64,000 bases of DNA from Prochlorococcus sp. AG-402-O16 (GCA_003216415.1 QCIY01000002.1:97075-161074); one strand, 5' to 3'; numbered from the stretch's first letter, positions 1 to 9,927 are shown. Notes: generated from the sequence alone by a model not told the origin. Numbers and translations: made by a program.

Positions 1-301
1 TGACTTCGAGAAAAAACTCTTTTTCGAAAATTCATGGGAAAAAACTTTAATTTCACTCAAAAAAAAAGGTATAAATAATCTAGCTCTTTTAGGAGGAGCA
101 AAACTTATAAATTCATTTATAAAAGAGGATTTAATAACAGATATAAAAATTACAATAATTCCGCGAATTATTGGAGGTAGATATACATGGATCGCTCCAG
201 AACAATCAAATGAAATTTTTAATCTAAAAAGACTATGGGAAATAAAATCAATTAAAAATTTAATGAATAATGAAATCCATGTCCATTACAAAAAAATTTA
301 G
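1..301 (+). CDS. Riboflavin-pathway pyrimidine reductase (RibD C-terminal family), 3' part only
   Basis: The last 99 codons of a gene that begins before the window. The reading frame starts at base 2 and ends at a TAG. The visible segment has the pattern of the RibD_C/dihydrofolate-reductase-like fold: a LALLGGAKLINSFI stretch (nucleotide-binding glycine loop), then DLITDIKITIIPRIIGG, which matches the family's 'D-E-x-x-x-x-x-x-P-x-x-x-G-x-G' end region. Family members reduce the ribosylamino-pyrimidine intermediate of riboflavin synthesis with NADPH. Whether a deaminase domain lies upstream cannot be seen. It is followed after 17 bases by the next gene on the same strand. Confidence 0.7.
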   Translation, partial: DFEKKLFFENSWEKTLISLKKKGINNLALLGGAKLINSFIKEDLITDIKITIIPRIIGGRYTWIAPEQSNEIFNLKRLWEIKSIKNLMNNEIHVHYKKI

Positions 302-318
302 AATAGATTAAACAATAT

Positions 319-1473
319 ATGAAAAAAAATATATATAAAGTTGAAGTCAAATTGTCCATTAAGGAAATCCCCAGAAAGATATGGAATGAATTAACAAATG
401 AAATCAAAAATCCATTTTTTGAATGGAATTGGCTTAAAAACCTTGAAATATCAAAAAGTGTTTCTAGAGAAACTGGTTGGCAGCCTCTATATTTTGTTGC
501 TTATCAAGATGAAGAGATATTAGGTATTGCTCCACTTTTTTTAAAAAATCATAGTTATGGAGAATTTATTTTTGATCAATCATTTGTAAGATTAGCCCAA
601 GAGCTGAATTTAAATTATTATCCCAAATTAATTGGAATGAGTCCTTATAGTCCTGTGAATGGATATCAATTTCTTTATAAAACAAACAACGATAAAAAAG
701 AAATTACAAATTTGCTGATAAACCATATCGAAAGTTTTGCAATTACAAACAAAATTTTAAGTTGTAATTTTTTATATACTGACGAAAGCTGGGGAAAACA
801 TCTTAAATCTTTGGGATACCATGAATGGATAAATGCAAGCAGTGAATGGAGGAGTAATGGCGAAAAAACATTTGATGATTTTCTTTCTAGATTTAACTCT
901 AATCAGCGAAAAAATATAAAAAAAGAAAGAAAATCAATTAGTAAACAAGATATTAAAGTAGACATTTTTGAGGAGCAAAATATTAACCAAGAAATCCTCA
1001 AAAAAATGCATAATTTTTATGAAGAGCATTGTTTAAGGTGGGGAGTCTGGGGAAGTAAATATCTAACATCTACATTTTTCGAAAATATTTTGGATAATAA
1101 AAAAAATCTTTTACTTTTTAGCGCAGCAAAAAAAGACTCTGATGATATTTGTGCGATGTCAATGTGCGTAAAAAATAAAAATTATTTATGGGGTCGATAT
1201 TGGGGCAGTCAAGAAGAAATATCTAATTTACATTTTGAATTATGCTATTACCAGCCAATTGAATGGGCAATAAAAAATAGTATTCATTTTTTTGATCCTG
1301 GTGCTGGAGGCAAACATAAAAGAAGAAGAGGATTTTTTGCAAAAGGCACCATAAGCCTTCACAAGTGGTTTGATAAAAATATGGCAAATATAATTAATCC
1401 TTGGCTAAATGAAGTGAATAGACAAACCGAAAGGGAAATTGAATTTGAAAATAATTCTATACCCTTCAAATAA
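319..1473 (+). CDS. FemAB-like / GNAT-type acyltransferase (COG3146 family)
   Basis: A 384-residue soluble protein without signal peptide or membrane segments. It resembles the COG3146 'peptidoglycan biosynthesis/recognition' family (PF04339-type FemAB-like double GNAT fold). Visible hallmarks are an aromatic N-terminal NPFFEWNWLKNLE segment, the PLYFVAYQDEEILGIAPLFLK strand, a basic NSNQRKNIKKERKS helix near the middle, and a C-terminal FDPGAGGKHKRRRGF motif. Biochemical function is unproven in this family; aminoacyl or acyl transfer is inferred from the fold. It lies 17 bases after the riboflavin reductase on the same strand. Confidence 0.7.
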   Translation: MKKNIYKVEVKLSIKEIPRKIWNELTNEIKNPFFEWNWLKNLEISKSVSRETGWQPLYFVAYQDEEILGIAPLFLKNHSYGEFIFDQSFVRLAQELNLNYYPKLIGMSPYSPVNGYQFLYKTNNDKKEITNLLINHIESFAITNKILSCNFLYTDESWGKHLKSLGYHEWINASSEWRSNGEKTFDDFLSRFNSNQRKNIKKERKSISKQDIKVDIFEEQNINQEILKKMHNFYEEHCLRWGVWGSKYLTSTFFENILDNKKNLLLFSAAKKDSDDICAMSMCVKNKNYLWGRYWGSQEEISNLHFELCYYQPIEWAIKNSIHFFDPGAGGKHKRRRGFFAKGTISLHKWFDKNMANIINPWLNEVNRQTEREIEFENNSIPFK

Positions 1474-1533
1474 AAATTATTTAGCTTTACCAAATATTAT
1501 ATTAGTAATGTAGTGTTTCATTAACTGAACAAT

Positions 1534-1920
1534 ATGAATTCTAATGAAAGTCTCGAAGAAAAAATAAAGATTGATAATGATCTATCCAAGAGATATATAG
1601 ACCTAGATCCAAACGGTTATTTTATTATAAAAGTAGATTTAGAAGAAAAAAAAATAATTCTAGAGCACTTTTTAAATAATATTAATGATGAGGGATATGC
1701 CATTGACCCAGAAACAAATGAACCTATCAAATGCGACTCTCAAAGTAAAAGGGTTAGTAATGCAGTTTTTGAAGGTATTAGTGCTAAACAACTTGGAATA
1801 TTGATCACTGAAGAGAGAAATGACTTAATTACGAGATTTGATCATGCTCTATATTTAGGCCGGGAATTACAAAAAGCGGAAGAATGTTTACACAAAAAAT
1901 TACCATATATTCAAGATTAA
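1534..1920 (+). CDS. DUF4346 domain protein, cyanobacterial
   Basis: A 128-residue acidic protein. The core (about residues 20-120) carries the DUF4346 pattern: DLDPNGYFIIKVDLEEKKI, then EGYAIDPETNEPI, a basic SKRVSNAVFEG, and a closing RFDHALYLGRELQKAEECL helix. In other bacteria this domain can be attached to dihydropteroate-synthase-like proteins; in cyanobacteria it usually stands alone, and its function is unknown. No transmembrane segment. It sits 60 bases after the acyltransferase gene on the same strand and could share its transcript. Confidence 0.65.
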   Translation: MNSNESLEEKIKIDNDLSKRYIDLDPNGYFIIKVDLEEKKIILEHFLNNINDEGYAIDPETNEPIKCDSQSKRVSNAVFEGISAKQLGILITEERNDLITRFDHALYLGRELQKAEECLHKKLPYIQD

Positions 1921-1984
1921 GAAATTAAACGAAAAAATCTTATTCTTTGATCTGATGTTAAATTAAATTAAATTAAAAAAATTA

Positions 1985-2077
1985 ATGAACGTCATTTTCT
2001 ACTTTGCATTTCTAGGTTTTGGTTTTGGAGCTGCTTTCGCACTAGATAAAATCTTAAGGGCAGTTAAATTAATCTAA
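1985..2077 (+). CDS. petL: Probable cytochrome b6f small subunit PetL
   Basis: A 30-residue single-helix peptide starting MNVIFYFAFLGFGFG and ending ILRAVKLI. Length and layout match cyanobacterial PetL (about 31 residues): a YxxFL start to the helix, a small-residue G-A-A centre, and a basic LR.xKxx tail. From memory of family members the alignment needs no gap across the last 25 residues. PetL is a thylakoid helix at the periphery of the b6f complex that stabilises the dimer. The ATG is the only start in this frame. It is convergent with rimO, whose stop lies a few bases downstream. Another unrelated single-helix peptide remains possible. Confidence 0.6.
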   Translation: MNVIFYFAFLGFGFGAAFALDKILRAVKLI

Positions 2078-2081
2078 AAAA

Positions 2082-3446
2082 CTACAAAAATTTAATAGTC
2101 TCTCCGTACAAATCATATTCATCAGCATAACAAATAATTGCTTCAACGAATTTACCGATATAATTTTTCAAATCACTGTTATCTTTAATAGATAAAATTA
2201 CAGTTCCATCAATTTCAGGTGCAAAATGAAAAGAACGACCTATTAATTCCTTATTATCAGATATTTTTTCTACCAAAATCTTCATTTTTGAACCAATATA
2301 TGACTGATTTTTATCTTTAGAGATATTTTGTTGAACTGAAATAACGTTATCTTTTCTTGCTTCTGCGACCTCTGAGGATACTCTATTTGGTAAATCAAAA
2401 GCTGAAGTTCCTTCTTCAGGAGAAAAAATAAACACTCCTACATGATCAAACTTATGGCTTTCCAAAAATTTAAGAAGGTGTTCAAAATGTTCTCTTTTCT
2501 CTCCTGGGAAACCCACAATAAGACTGGTTCTTAATACAGCAGATGGAATTTCTTCTCTAATTTTGCTCAAAATTGATTCATTCAAAGAAGCCTGCCAAGG
2601 TCTATTCATACTCTTCAACACATCTGGATGACTATGCTGAAGTGGTAAATCAAAATAAGGTACTATATTTTTTGAATCTTTGAAAGCTTTAATCACTTCA
2701 TCAGTTAAACCAGTTGGATAAGCATAATGTATCCTTATCCAAGGAATTGGAACTTTTGAAAGCTCATTCAAAAGTTTTGCTAATGAAGGTTTTCCATAAA
2801 TATCTTGTCCATAATTAGTTGTTATTTGACTAATTAGTATGATTTCTTGAATACCCTGTTTTGCAAGACTTTTAGCTTCTGAAATTATAGATTCTATTGT
2901 TCTACTTCTTTGAGGACCTCTCAACTTGGGAATGATACAAAAAGCGCAGTTATAATTACAGCCCTCAGCAATACGAAGATAAGCAACAAATTTTTTTTTA
3001 TCTACAAATCGAGGCATTACTTCATCTGCAATAAATTCCGGAATTTTTGAAACTTCATTAACAATTTCGCCTTTTTCTACTCTATTCAAAACCTTGGCTA
3101 TCTTTTGATAATCTCCTGTTCCAATCAAACCTTTTATTTCGGGTATTTCTTTAAAAAGTTCTTCTTTAAAATGCTGAGCCATACAGCCTGCAACAATTAC
3201 TTCCTTTCCTTGATTTGTATATTCTAGAATTTGTCTAACTGATTCCTCTCTTGCTGTTTCAATAAAACTGCAAGTATTTACAACAACAACATTTGCATCT
3301 TTTGTATTACTATCAATTTCATAGCCCTCTTTATCTAATAATCCTTGCATATGTTCAGTATCAACAAGATTTTTCTCACAACCAACATGACTAAATGCAA
3401 TCTTAGGAAGTTTTTTTTCTTTAACATTGAGATTTTTTTTATTCAC
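2082..3446 (-). CDS. rimO: Ribosomal protein S12 methylthiotransferase RimO
   Basis: A radical SAM enzyme that adds a methylthio group to the conserved aspartate of ribosomal protein S12. With the chosen GTG start it has 454 residues. The N-terminal methylthiotransferase domain has its three cluster cysteines (C23 in GCEKNL, C59 in NTCSF, C88 in AGCMAQ). The radical SAM motif CNYNCAFC is at 163-170, and a TRAM-like domain closes the protein. RimO rather than MiaB is indicated by the RGPQRSR and HVGCEKN signatures. An in-frame ATG 45 bases upstream would add a hydrophobic stretch absent from the family and would overlap the opposing gene, so I prefer GTG. Confidence 0.92.
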   Translation of the reverse strand: MNKKNLNVKEKKLPKIAFSHVGCEKNLVDTEHMQGLLDKEGYEIDSNTKDANVVVVNTCSFIETAREESVRQILEYTNQGKEVIVAGCMAQHFKEELFKEIPEIKGLIGTGDYQKIAKVLNRVEKGEIVNEVSKIPEFIADEVMPRFVDKKKFVAYLRIAEGCNYNCAFCIIPKLRGPQRSRTIESIISEAKSLAKQGIQEIILISQITTNYGQDIYGKPSLAKLLNELSKVPIPWIRIHYAYPTGLTDEVIKAFKDSKNIVPYFDLPLQHSHPDVLKSMNRPWQASLNESILSKIREEIPSAVLRTSLIVGFPGEKREHFEHLLKFLESHKFDHVGVFIFSPEEGTSAFDLPNRVSSEVAEARKDNVISVQQNISKDKNQSYIGSKMKILVEKISDNKELIGRSFHFAPEIDGTVILSIKDNSDLKNYIGKFVEAIICYADEYDLYGETIKFL

Positions 3447-3548
3447 AAATTTTAAAAAAATTAAAAATTTTAAACAGCATTTCGTATGCAACTCTCATGC
3501 CAAGATAATATTAGGATAGATTATGTAAATAACAAACTTTCATTGTTT

Positions 3549-4484
3549 ATGGCGCTTAAGACTTTTAAAAGTAGAAATAATAAAGATTTGAAATGGCCAA
3601 AAATCATAATCGCAATTCTTAGTACTATAGGCTTAGTTGATACAGGTTCGATTACTTTAAAAAACTGGGGATTATTTACTTCGCTTTCATGCCCAGGTAT
3701 AGAAAATGGTTGTGAAACAGTTTTAAATAGTCCTTGGGGTACTTTATTTAAAAATAATCAAATTAATATACCTCTCTCATTAGCTGGATTTATAACTTAC
3801 TTATCAATATTAGTTATCACAATAATACTTTCACTAAATTTAATTTCTCCGAGAGAAAAGCTAAACAAGTTTTTGTGGTGGTTAATATTTCTAATTTCTT
3901 GTGCTTCCTCTACATTTAGCTTTTTATTAATCAATATAATGTTTTTAAAAATTCAAGCATATTGTTTTTTTTGTATACTTTCAGCAATTATATCTTTTTC
4001 TATCTTTATAACTTCTATGATTGGAGCAAAGTTTGAAAGTAGAGAACCTATGATTTTCCGAGGTTTTATAGTAGCCATAAGTATCCTGCTGGGTGGCCTA
4101 ATTTGGTCAACTAACGTTGACCCCTCCAATGCTATTGATGTTATAAGACCTACCGAAAATGTATCACCGATAATTACCACTTCAAGCTCTCCCCAGAAGG
4201 TAAATTTTGCAAAATTTTTAAAAAAAAGCAATATTATTATGTACAGTGCGTATTGGTGTCCTCATTGCCATGATCAAAAACAACTATTTGGTAAGGAAGC
4301 AGTTAAAGAATTAAAAGTAGTTGAATGTGCTAAAGATGGTAAAGATAATGAGTATGAGCTATGCCAAATGAAAGGAATTAGTGGATTTCCCTCTTGGGAA
4401 ATAAATGGAGAAATCATTAGTGGTGCTAGGGACTTAAATGAATTAGCGATCAAGGCCGGTTATCAAGGAGAAACTAATTTTTAA
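3549..4484 (+). CDS. Vitamin K epoxide reductase-thioredoxin fusion protein
   Basis: A 311-residue inner-membrane/thylakoid thiol oxidase of the cyanobacterial VKOR type, which makes disulfides by passing electrons from a thioredoxin-like domain to quinone. Residues 15-185 form about five membrane segments carrying the loop cysteine pair C48/C55 and the quinone-site pair C139-FF-C142. A periplasmic/lumenal thioredoxin-like domain follows, with WCPHC (C237, C240). Substrate proteins are probably exported or lumenal. The ATG before ALKTFKSR is chosen; an earlier ATG (3486) would overlap the long version of rimO and lacks homologous character. The 3' end overlaps the convergent nadB by 11 bases. 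Confidence 0.9.
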   Translation: MALKTFKSRNNKDLKWPKIIIAILSTIGLVDTGSITLKNWGLFTSLSCPGIENGCETVLNSPWGTLFKNNQINIPLSLAGFITYLSILVITIILSLNLISPREKLNKFLWWLIFLISCASSTFSFLLINIMFLKIQAYCFFCILSAIISFSIFITSMIGAKFESREPMIFRGFIVAISILLGGLIWSTNVDPSNAIDVIRPTENVSPIITTSSSPQKVNFAKFLKKSNIIMYSAYWCPHCHDQKQLFGKEAVKELKVVECAKDGKDNEYELCQMKGISGFPSWEINGEIISGARDLNELAIKAGYQGETNF

Positions 4485-6141
4485 TAAATCTTTTATGGAT
4501 TTTTTGATCTAATTGTTGTCGAGTATGGCATAGCCAATTTTTATCTTTTTCTGGAAAATCATATCTATAATGACCTCCTCTACTCTCTTCTCTAAATAGG
4601 CAAGCTTTTAATAAAATTAAAGTTGTTATTTGTCTATTCTTTAAGTCAAGTAAAAGATTAAGAACCCTTCTATTGCGTTCACTAAGTTTAATTTGTTGAT
4701 CAAATTTTATTTTTTCAAGACTATCGAGTAAAGGATTATTTTGTAATTGAACAATATCATCTTGAATATAATTTAGAAATTTGCTCATATTGACTTTATT
4801 TCGAGATACGCCTAGATTCGACCAACAAAGTTTTCTTAATTCATCAATTTTTTCAGCAATTTTTGAAATTTGATCTTCTTTCGGATCTTCAATAGCAAAC
4901 TCTTGAAATGATCTATCAAATTGTACAAATTTGGAAAGATCATTTAAAACAATTGAAGACATTTTTCTAGCAAAAACGAGACATTCCATCAGTGAATTAC
5001 TTGCCAATCTATTAGCTCCATGCACGCCTGTAGAAGCAACTTCTCCTACAGCGTATAATCCTTTCCTTGTAGAAGAAGCATTTAGATCAGTTTTAACACC
5101 TCCCATCCAATAGTGAGCTGCAGGAGCTACAGGAATAACCTCATTTAAAGGATTAACACCATAATCCAAACATCTACTTAAGATAGTAGGAAATCTCTCT
5201 ACAATTTTCTCAGGATCAATATACCTGAGATCTAGACCAACATGATCAACATTATTATCATGCATATTCTTCATAATTGCTCTACTAACCTGATCTCTTG
5301 AAGCTAAATCACGATTTTGAAGATTTTTAACTGGGCTCTCACCATTTTTATCAATTAAAATAGCACCTTCGCCCCTAAGTGCCTCTGAGATTAGAAAACA
5401 AGGTGCGCCATAAAATTTTAAAGCAGTTGGATGAAATTGAACAAACTCTAAATCTTCGATAGCAGCGCCTGCTTTCCAAGCAAGAGCGATCCCTTCTCCA
5501 GAGGATTGAGCGGGATTTGTTGTATTAGTAAATAAATGCCCACCCCCACCTGTAGCTAAAACAACAGCTCTCGATTGAATCCAATATAAATTTGCCCCAT
5601 CAAGAACCTGAACTCCTCTACATTCTTGATTTTCAATAAGAAGTTCAGTTACCCTTACGCCCCTACAGTGAAGAATATTTTTTTTATTCTCAATATGGTC
5701 TTCTAAAACTTCAACTAATGCTCTTCCAGTACGATCTTTAACATGTAATACTCTTCTGCGAGAATGGGCTGCTTCTAAAGTAGTAGATAGTTGATCAGAA
5801 CTTTGATCAAAAATCATCCCTAAATTTTGCAACCTGTCTACACAACCTGGGGCTTCTTTAACCAGCATTTCTACAGCTTGAAGATCACATAGTCCATCTC
5901 CTGCTTTTAAAGTATCATCAGCATGAAGATCATATGAATCATCTTGTCTAACAACAGATGCAATTCCTCCCTGAGCCCATCTGCTTGAAGATACCTTACT
6001 AGTGTTCCGATTTAAAAGAAGCACTTTTAAATTTGCGGGTAATTCGAGGCAAGTCATAAGGCCAGCAGCTCCAGCACCTACAACGATTACATCCCAATTA
6101 TTAATTGGTATCGTTTGATGCGAAAATGGAGGCCTCAGCAT
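4474..6141 (-). CDS. nadB: L-aspartate oxidase
   Basis: First enzyme of de novo NAD synthesis: FAD-dependent oxidation of L-aspartate to iminoaspartate, used by NadA. It has 555 residues, slightly longer than the E. coli enzyme. The FAD-binding VVGAGAAGLMTCLEL is near residue 20, and SSRWAQGGIASV follows. The fumarate-reductase-like catalytic region includes HPTAL, RGEGA and the C-terminal GEVASTGVHGANRLASNSL FAD loop. The helical C-terminal domain is present. Its ATG shares one base with the upstream stop codon (TAATG), so it is translationally coupled to the DUF3120 gene. Confidence 0.95.
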   Translation of the reverse strand: MLRPPFSHQTIPINNWDVIVVGAGAAGLMTCLELPANLKVLLLNRNTSKVSSSRWAQGGIASVVRQDDSYDLHADDTLKAGDGLCDLQAVEMLVKEAPGCVDRLQNLGMIFDQSSDQLSTTLEAAHSRRRVLHVKDRTGRALVEVLEDHIENKKNILHCRGVRVTELLIENQECRGVQVLDGANLYWIQSRAVVLATGGGGHLFTNTTNPAQSSGEGIALAWKAGAAIEDLEFVQFHPTALKFYGAPCFLISEALRGEGAILIDKNGESPVKNLQNRDLASRDQVSRAIMKNMHDNNVDHVGLDLRYIDPEKIVERFPTILSRCLDYGVNPLNEVIPVAPAAHYWMGGVKTDLNASSTRKGLYAVGEVASTGVHGANRLASNSLMECLVFARKMSSIVLNDLSKFVQFDRSFQEFAIEDPKEDQISKIAEKIDELRKLCWSNLGVSRNKVNMSKFLNYIQDDIVQLQNNPLLDSLEKIKFDQQIKLSERNRRVLNLLLDLKNRQITTLILLKACLFREESRGGHYRYDFPEKDKNWLCHTRQQLDQKIHKRFIKN

Positions 6142-6908
6142 TAAACCAATCCACTAAAAGTTGGTTGAAGAATTGCTAAAAAAATAAAAATACCGTCAAC
6201 AATTAATGTAGTTTGTATTACATAACTAGAAACCAAGAGAGCTTTACCATGAGTCGTATTAATAGTTGCAGAATCAAAAATTTCTTTTGAAATAAGCCAA
6301 AGTATCAAAGCAGTAAAAAAAATTATTGATAATGATTTGATTTGAATAAGATTTTCTGAGGTTTTTTGTAGAATAAGAGGTGCATTTTCAGAATCTGCAG
6401 TTATGACCTCTCTCCATTGATCCATTATTCCGATCAAAAATATTGAAATGTCAGTAACAGCAGTTCCAAACAAAGAAGAGATATAAAAACTAGATCCAAT
6501 TTTCCAATTAGTACCAAGGCCAATTAAAGCTAATGGAAGAACTACAGCTTCAACAGGTATGTGTAGGATAGGAAATGGACTTAACCATCCCCAGAACAAA
6601 CATCCACCAAGCCAACTCCCTGATACGCCAAGTAATAATGAACTGACTATAAACCATTTATTTGGTTGTTTCTTGTACAAAAAATAAGCCCCCAAGAGGA
6701 TTATAAAGGTAAAACAAAGAGCACTAATTGGTTCTAATCTCACCCAAGGGGCTTGAACAAATATAGGTAAAATTACAAGAAAAGAAGACCACAATCTTAA
6801 AGAAATAGGTCTTGATAAAAAAGTACTTTCGTATGAATCAACTATTTTATGCAATTCATAGTTCGATTTATTTTTCACTTCTAATTTTTTTGTAATTAAT
6901 TCTTTCAA
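6141..6908 (-). CDS. DUF3120 membrane protein
   Basis: A 255-residue integral membrane protein of a cyanobacteria-restricted family. After a charged N-terminus of about 35 residues there are roughly six hydrophobic segments. Conserved-looking turns include FVQAPWVRLEPISAL, SGSWLGGCLFWGWLSPFP and HIPVEAVVLPLALIGL. Function is unknown. It is the first gene of a two-gene transcript with nadB (stop/start TAATG overlap), which hints at a role linked to NAD or quinolinate chemistry, but the link is only positional. Confidence 0.75.
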   Translation of the reverse strand: MKELITKKLEVKNKSNYELHKIVDSYESTFLSRPISLRLWSSFLVILPIFVQAPWVRLEPISALCFTFIILLGAYFLYKKQPNKWFIVSSLLLGVSGSWLGGCLFWGWLSPFPILHIPVEAVVLPLALIGLGTNWKIGSSFYISSLFGTAVTDISIFLIGIMDQWREVITADSENAPLILQKTSENLIQIKSLSIIFFTALILWLISKEIFDSATINTTHGKALLVSSYVIQTTLIVDGIFIFLAILQPTFSGLV

Positions 6909-7094
6909 TGAACAAATTTATTTATCTATTTTAATTAATTTAAATCGTGTTTTAAAAAACTGCGAATGCTATATTCTAATAAATGAAAGGCACTTAATTT
7001 CACATTTTCATTTGGTATTTTAAAAGTATTTAATACACTTTGAGTCATATATGAGTTTAGAATAAAAATTAAGCAGAATATTTGGAATTTAATT

Positions 7095-8495
7095 GTGTGG
7101 CAAGAAATTAATTATAAAGAAGATTCTAATGATCTTCTTGTTCCCAATATTACTTATAAAATTAACCCTGCAGAAATTGAAAGTATTGATGCTAATTCCA
7201 TAGCGCAAGAGATAGGATTTGAATCAGGTGATTCCATAATTACTATTAACGGTAAAAAACCAAGAGATTTAATTGATTATCAGATTCTCATTAGTGAAGA
7301 AATTGTTGATATATCAGTTTTAGATAAAAATCATGAAATTCATAATGTAAGTATTGAAAAAGATCAAGACGTCAATTTAGGTATTAATTTTAAAGATGCA
7401 TTATTTGATTCAATCAAACAATGCAATAATAAATGTCCATTTTGTTTTATAGACCAACAGCCAAGCGGCAAAAGAAAAAGCCTTTACGTAAAAGATGATG
7501 ATTATAGATTAAGTTTCCTATATGGCTCATATCTAACTCTTACGAATTTAAAAAAAGAAGACTGGGATAGAATCTCTGCGCAAAGACTTTCCCCACTTTT
7601 TATTTCTGTTCATGCGACAGATCCTACTACTCGAGAAAAATTATTAAAAAATAAAAAAGCAGGAGTAATTCTTGATCAAATTTCATGGTTTGAAAAGAAC
7701 TCTATTCAAATACATGCGCAAATTGTTGTATGCCCGAACATAAATGACGGAAAGATTCTTGAGAAATCAATTTTAGAACTTGCTAAATTTTACAAAAAAA
7801 CTTTTCAAACAGTACTTTCAGTTGCAATAGTTCCTGTTGGACTTACAAAATTTAGACCTGAAAATGATGGATTAAAATCAATAGGCTCAGAATACGCAAA
7901 AAAAATTATTAAACAAGTCGAAAAAATTCAAGCCTCTTTACAGATTAATCTTGGGACTCGTTTTTGTTGGCTAGCAGACGAATGGTATTTAATAGCCGGT
8001 ATAAATTTACCTAGTTACAAAACCTACGAAAATATGCCACAAGAATCTAACGGAGTAGGATCAATTAGATTCTTTCTCAAAACATTGAGTGAGAAAACAA
8101 AAAACCTACCACAAAAATTAGAACATCCTAAAAAAGTTAGTTGGATTGTTGGTAAATTAGTTTATGAAGCCCTAATTCCTACAGTTAAAAAATTAAACTT
8201 AATTGATGGATTGAAAATTAATTTATATGGTTTACCAAGCATTTATTGGGGCCAAGAACAAGTTGTTACAGGACTTTTAACTGGAAAAGATCTAATTTAC
8301 GGGCTGAAAAATGAGGATTTAGGAGAAGCTATTTACATTCCATCAATTATGTTAAAACTCAACTCTGATTTATTTTTAGATGATAAAAATATTAAAGAAG
8401 TGGAAAATCAATTAAATACCAAAATTCACGTTCTTGATGATTCAAATGATATTATAAATACTCTGATTGGAAAATCGAATAACAACGATACTTAA
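7095..8495 (+). CDS. Cyanobacterial radical SAM protein with PDZ-like N-terminus (TIGR03279/DUF512)
   Basis: A 466-residue protein starting at GTG. Residues 20-95 look like a PDZ domain (EIGFESGDSIITINGKKPRD). The cluster motif CNNKCPFC lies at 110-117, in the wider context SIKQCNNKCPFCFIDQQPSG, followed by a radical-SAM-like barrel and the C-terminal DUF512 region. This layout matches the family annotated as a putative FeS-containing oxidoreductase found in cyanobacteria and, more distantly, clostridia. Substrate unknown. The TolC gene follows after 2 bases, so the pair is probably co-transcribed. Confidence 0.85.
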   Translation: MWQEINYKEDSNDLLVPNITYKINPAEIESIDANSIAQEIGFESGDSIITINGKKPRDLIDYQILISEEIVDISVLDKNHEIHNVSIEKDQDVNLGINFKDALFDSIKQCNNKCPFCFIDQQPSGKRKSLYVKDDDYRLSFLYGSYLTLTNLKKEDWDRISAQRLSPLFISVHATDPTTREKLLKNKKAGVILDQISWFEKNSIQIHAQIVVCPNINDGKILEKSILELAKFYKKTFQTVLSVAIVPVGLTKFRPENDGLKSIGSEYAKKIIKQVEKIQASLQINLGTRFCWLADEWYLIAGINLPSYKTYENMPQESNGVGSIRFFLKTLSEKTKNLPQKLEHPKKVSWIVGKLVYEALIPTVKKLNLIDGLKINLYGLPSIYWGQEQVVTGLLTGKDLIYGLKNEDLGEAIYIPSIMLKLNSDLFLDDKNIKEVENQLNTKIHVLDDSNDIINTLIGKSNNNDT

Positions 8496-8497
8496 AA

Positions 8498-9925
8498 ATG
8501 CTTAGAAGAGTATTAAATCCTATCTTATTTTTGCCCCTTGCCATATGTCTGAACTCTATAAATGTACTTTCGAGCGAAAGAAAAGATAATATAGATAATG
8601 TTTTAGAGGAGAAATCAAATAAGCCTTTTATTAGTCATCAAGAGATAGAAAAAATTATATTAAATAATCAAGAGTTAAAATCATTAGAAAATTTAGTATC
8701 CTCTGCAAGCTTCAATCTTTCAAGTCAAATTGCTAAAAGATACCCATCCTTAGATTTTCAAGCCAATGGGTTGCCAAAATATGTTTCAGGTAAAAAGTAC
8801 AGTGGGAATTCACCGACTTTAAAAACATCACAATTTACAGCTAATCCTTCTCTAAATATAAAGTGGGATTTAATTGAACCCATTAGAGTCTCCGAGATTA
8901 AAATTGCCAAAGAAAATTACAAAATTGCAGAAAATAATTATGAGATCAAGAAAAAAGATTTAATTCAAGAGGCAAGAATTAGGTATCACAAATACCAAAA
9001 ATCAAATCAAGAAATCCAAAATAAACGAGAAACACTTGATTTATCAATTACAAGTTTAAATAATGCGATAGCAAAGTTAGATGCTGGAATTGGAACAAAA
9101 TTTGAAGTTCTCGAAGCAGAAGCTCAATTATCTCGAGATAAACAATCTCTTAATGAAAAGAAAATAGAGCATGAGATTAATAAAATTTCACTTAAAGAGA
9201 TTCTTAACATTAAGGAAACTTTCGAAACTAATGAAGTGCAAAATTTAATTGGTTTCTGGAATCACAGATTGAATAAAAATATTAAGGAAGGTCTAGATAA
9301 AAATCTTTCCTTAAAAAACCTTCTTCTCCAAAAATCAATCAAAAAGAACCAAGCAAATAGTTTTTTAGCTCAAAATAAGCCTAATATTTACATTAGTAAC
9401 ACATTCTCAAGTACATTTTCCAAGGGTGACTCTCTATCCACCGAAATTGACCCTGAAGAATCTGGATCTAACTATACAAATACAATAAGTCTAAATTTCG
9501 CATGGAGTATTTTTAATGGCGGACAGAATAAGAAATCTTACAAATCAAAAATAGCAGATGCAAAAGCTGAAGAAAATGCTTATCAAAATCTAAAAAATAT
9601 TTTGACCACAAACATTAGTAAAGCCTATTTGAATCTTAAATTAAATGAAGAGAAAATAATTTCTTCTCTTAAAGAAATTGAATCTAGTAAAGAGTCTGTA
9701 AGGCTTTCCAGACTTAGATATGATGTTGGAATATCCACTCTCAAAGATGTACTTGTAAGACAAAGTGAATTAAGTAATGCAAAATCAAAAAATATTAATG
9801 CTATTTATAATTACAACTTGAATTTAGATGAATTAGAAAGATTAACTTTTCTTGAAATAAGTAAAAATTGTTTGGAAAATAATATTAATAAAATTAATGA
9901 TATAGAATCTATCTGCAATATTTGA
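8498..9925 (+). CDS. TolC-family outer membrane efflux protein
   Basis: A 475-residue protein with a signal peptide (hydrophobic residues about 5-23). Two copies of the TolC repeat follow, each rich in long coiled-coil helices: one with KIAKENYKIAENNYEIKKK and KLDAGIGTKFEVLEAEAQLS, the other with RLSRLRYDVGISTLKDVLVRQ. The 'G-x-x-x-x-D-V-L/F-E-A' pattern at the helix turn occurs in both. TolC trimers form the outer-membrane channel of type I secretion and drug efflux systems. No inner-membrane partner lies next to it, so its substrate cannot be inferred. It is followed 2 bases later by the inositol-phosphatase family gene. Confidence 0.88.
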   Translation: MLRRVLNPILFLPLAICLNSINVLSSERKDNIDNVLEEKSNKPFISHQEIEKIILNNQELKSLENLVSSASFNLSSQIAKRYPSLDFQANGLPKYVSGKKYSGNSPTLKTSQFTANPSLNIKWDLIEPIRVSEIKIAKENYKIAENNYEIKKKDLIQEARIRYHKYQKSNQEIQNKRETLDLSITSLNNAIAKLDAGIGTKFEVLEAEAQLSRDKQSLNEKKIEHEINKISLKEILNIKETFETNEVQNLIGFWNHRLNKNIKEGLDKNLSLKNLLLQKSIKKNQANSFLAQNKPNIYISNTFSSTFSKGDSLSTEIDPEESGSNYTNTISLNFAWSIFNGGQNKKSYKSKIADAKAEENAYQNLKNILTTNISKAYLNLKLNEEKIISSLKEIESSKESVRLSRLRYDVGISTLKDVLVRQSELSNAKSKNINAIYNYNLNLDELERLTFLEISKNCLENNINKINDIESICNI

Positions 9926-9927
9926 AG

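Noticed and set aside
3447..3548. Longer versions of rimO and of the VKOR gene overlapping at their 5' ends
   Set aside because: Both extensions lack homology-like residues. The shorter starts give a normal divergent intergenic region of about 100 bases.
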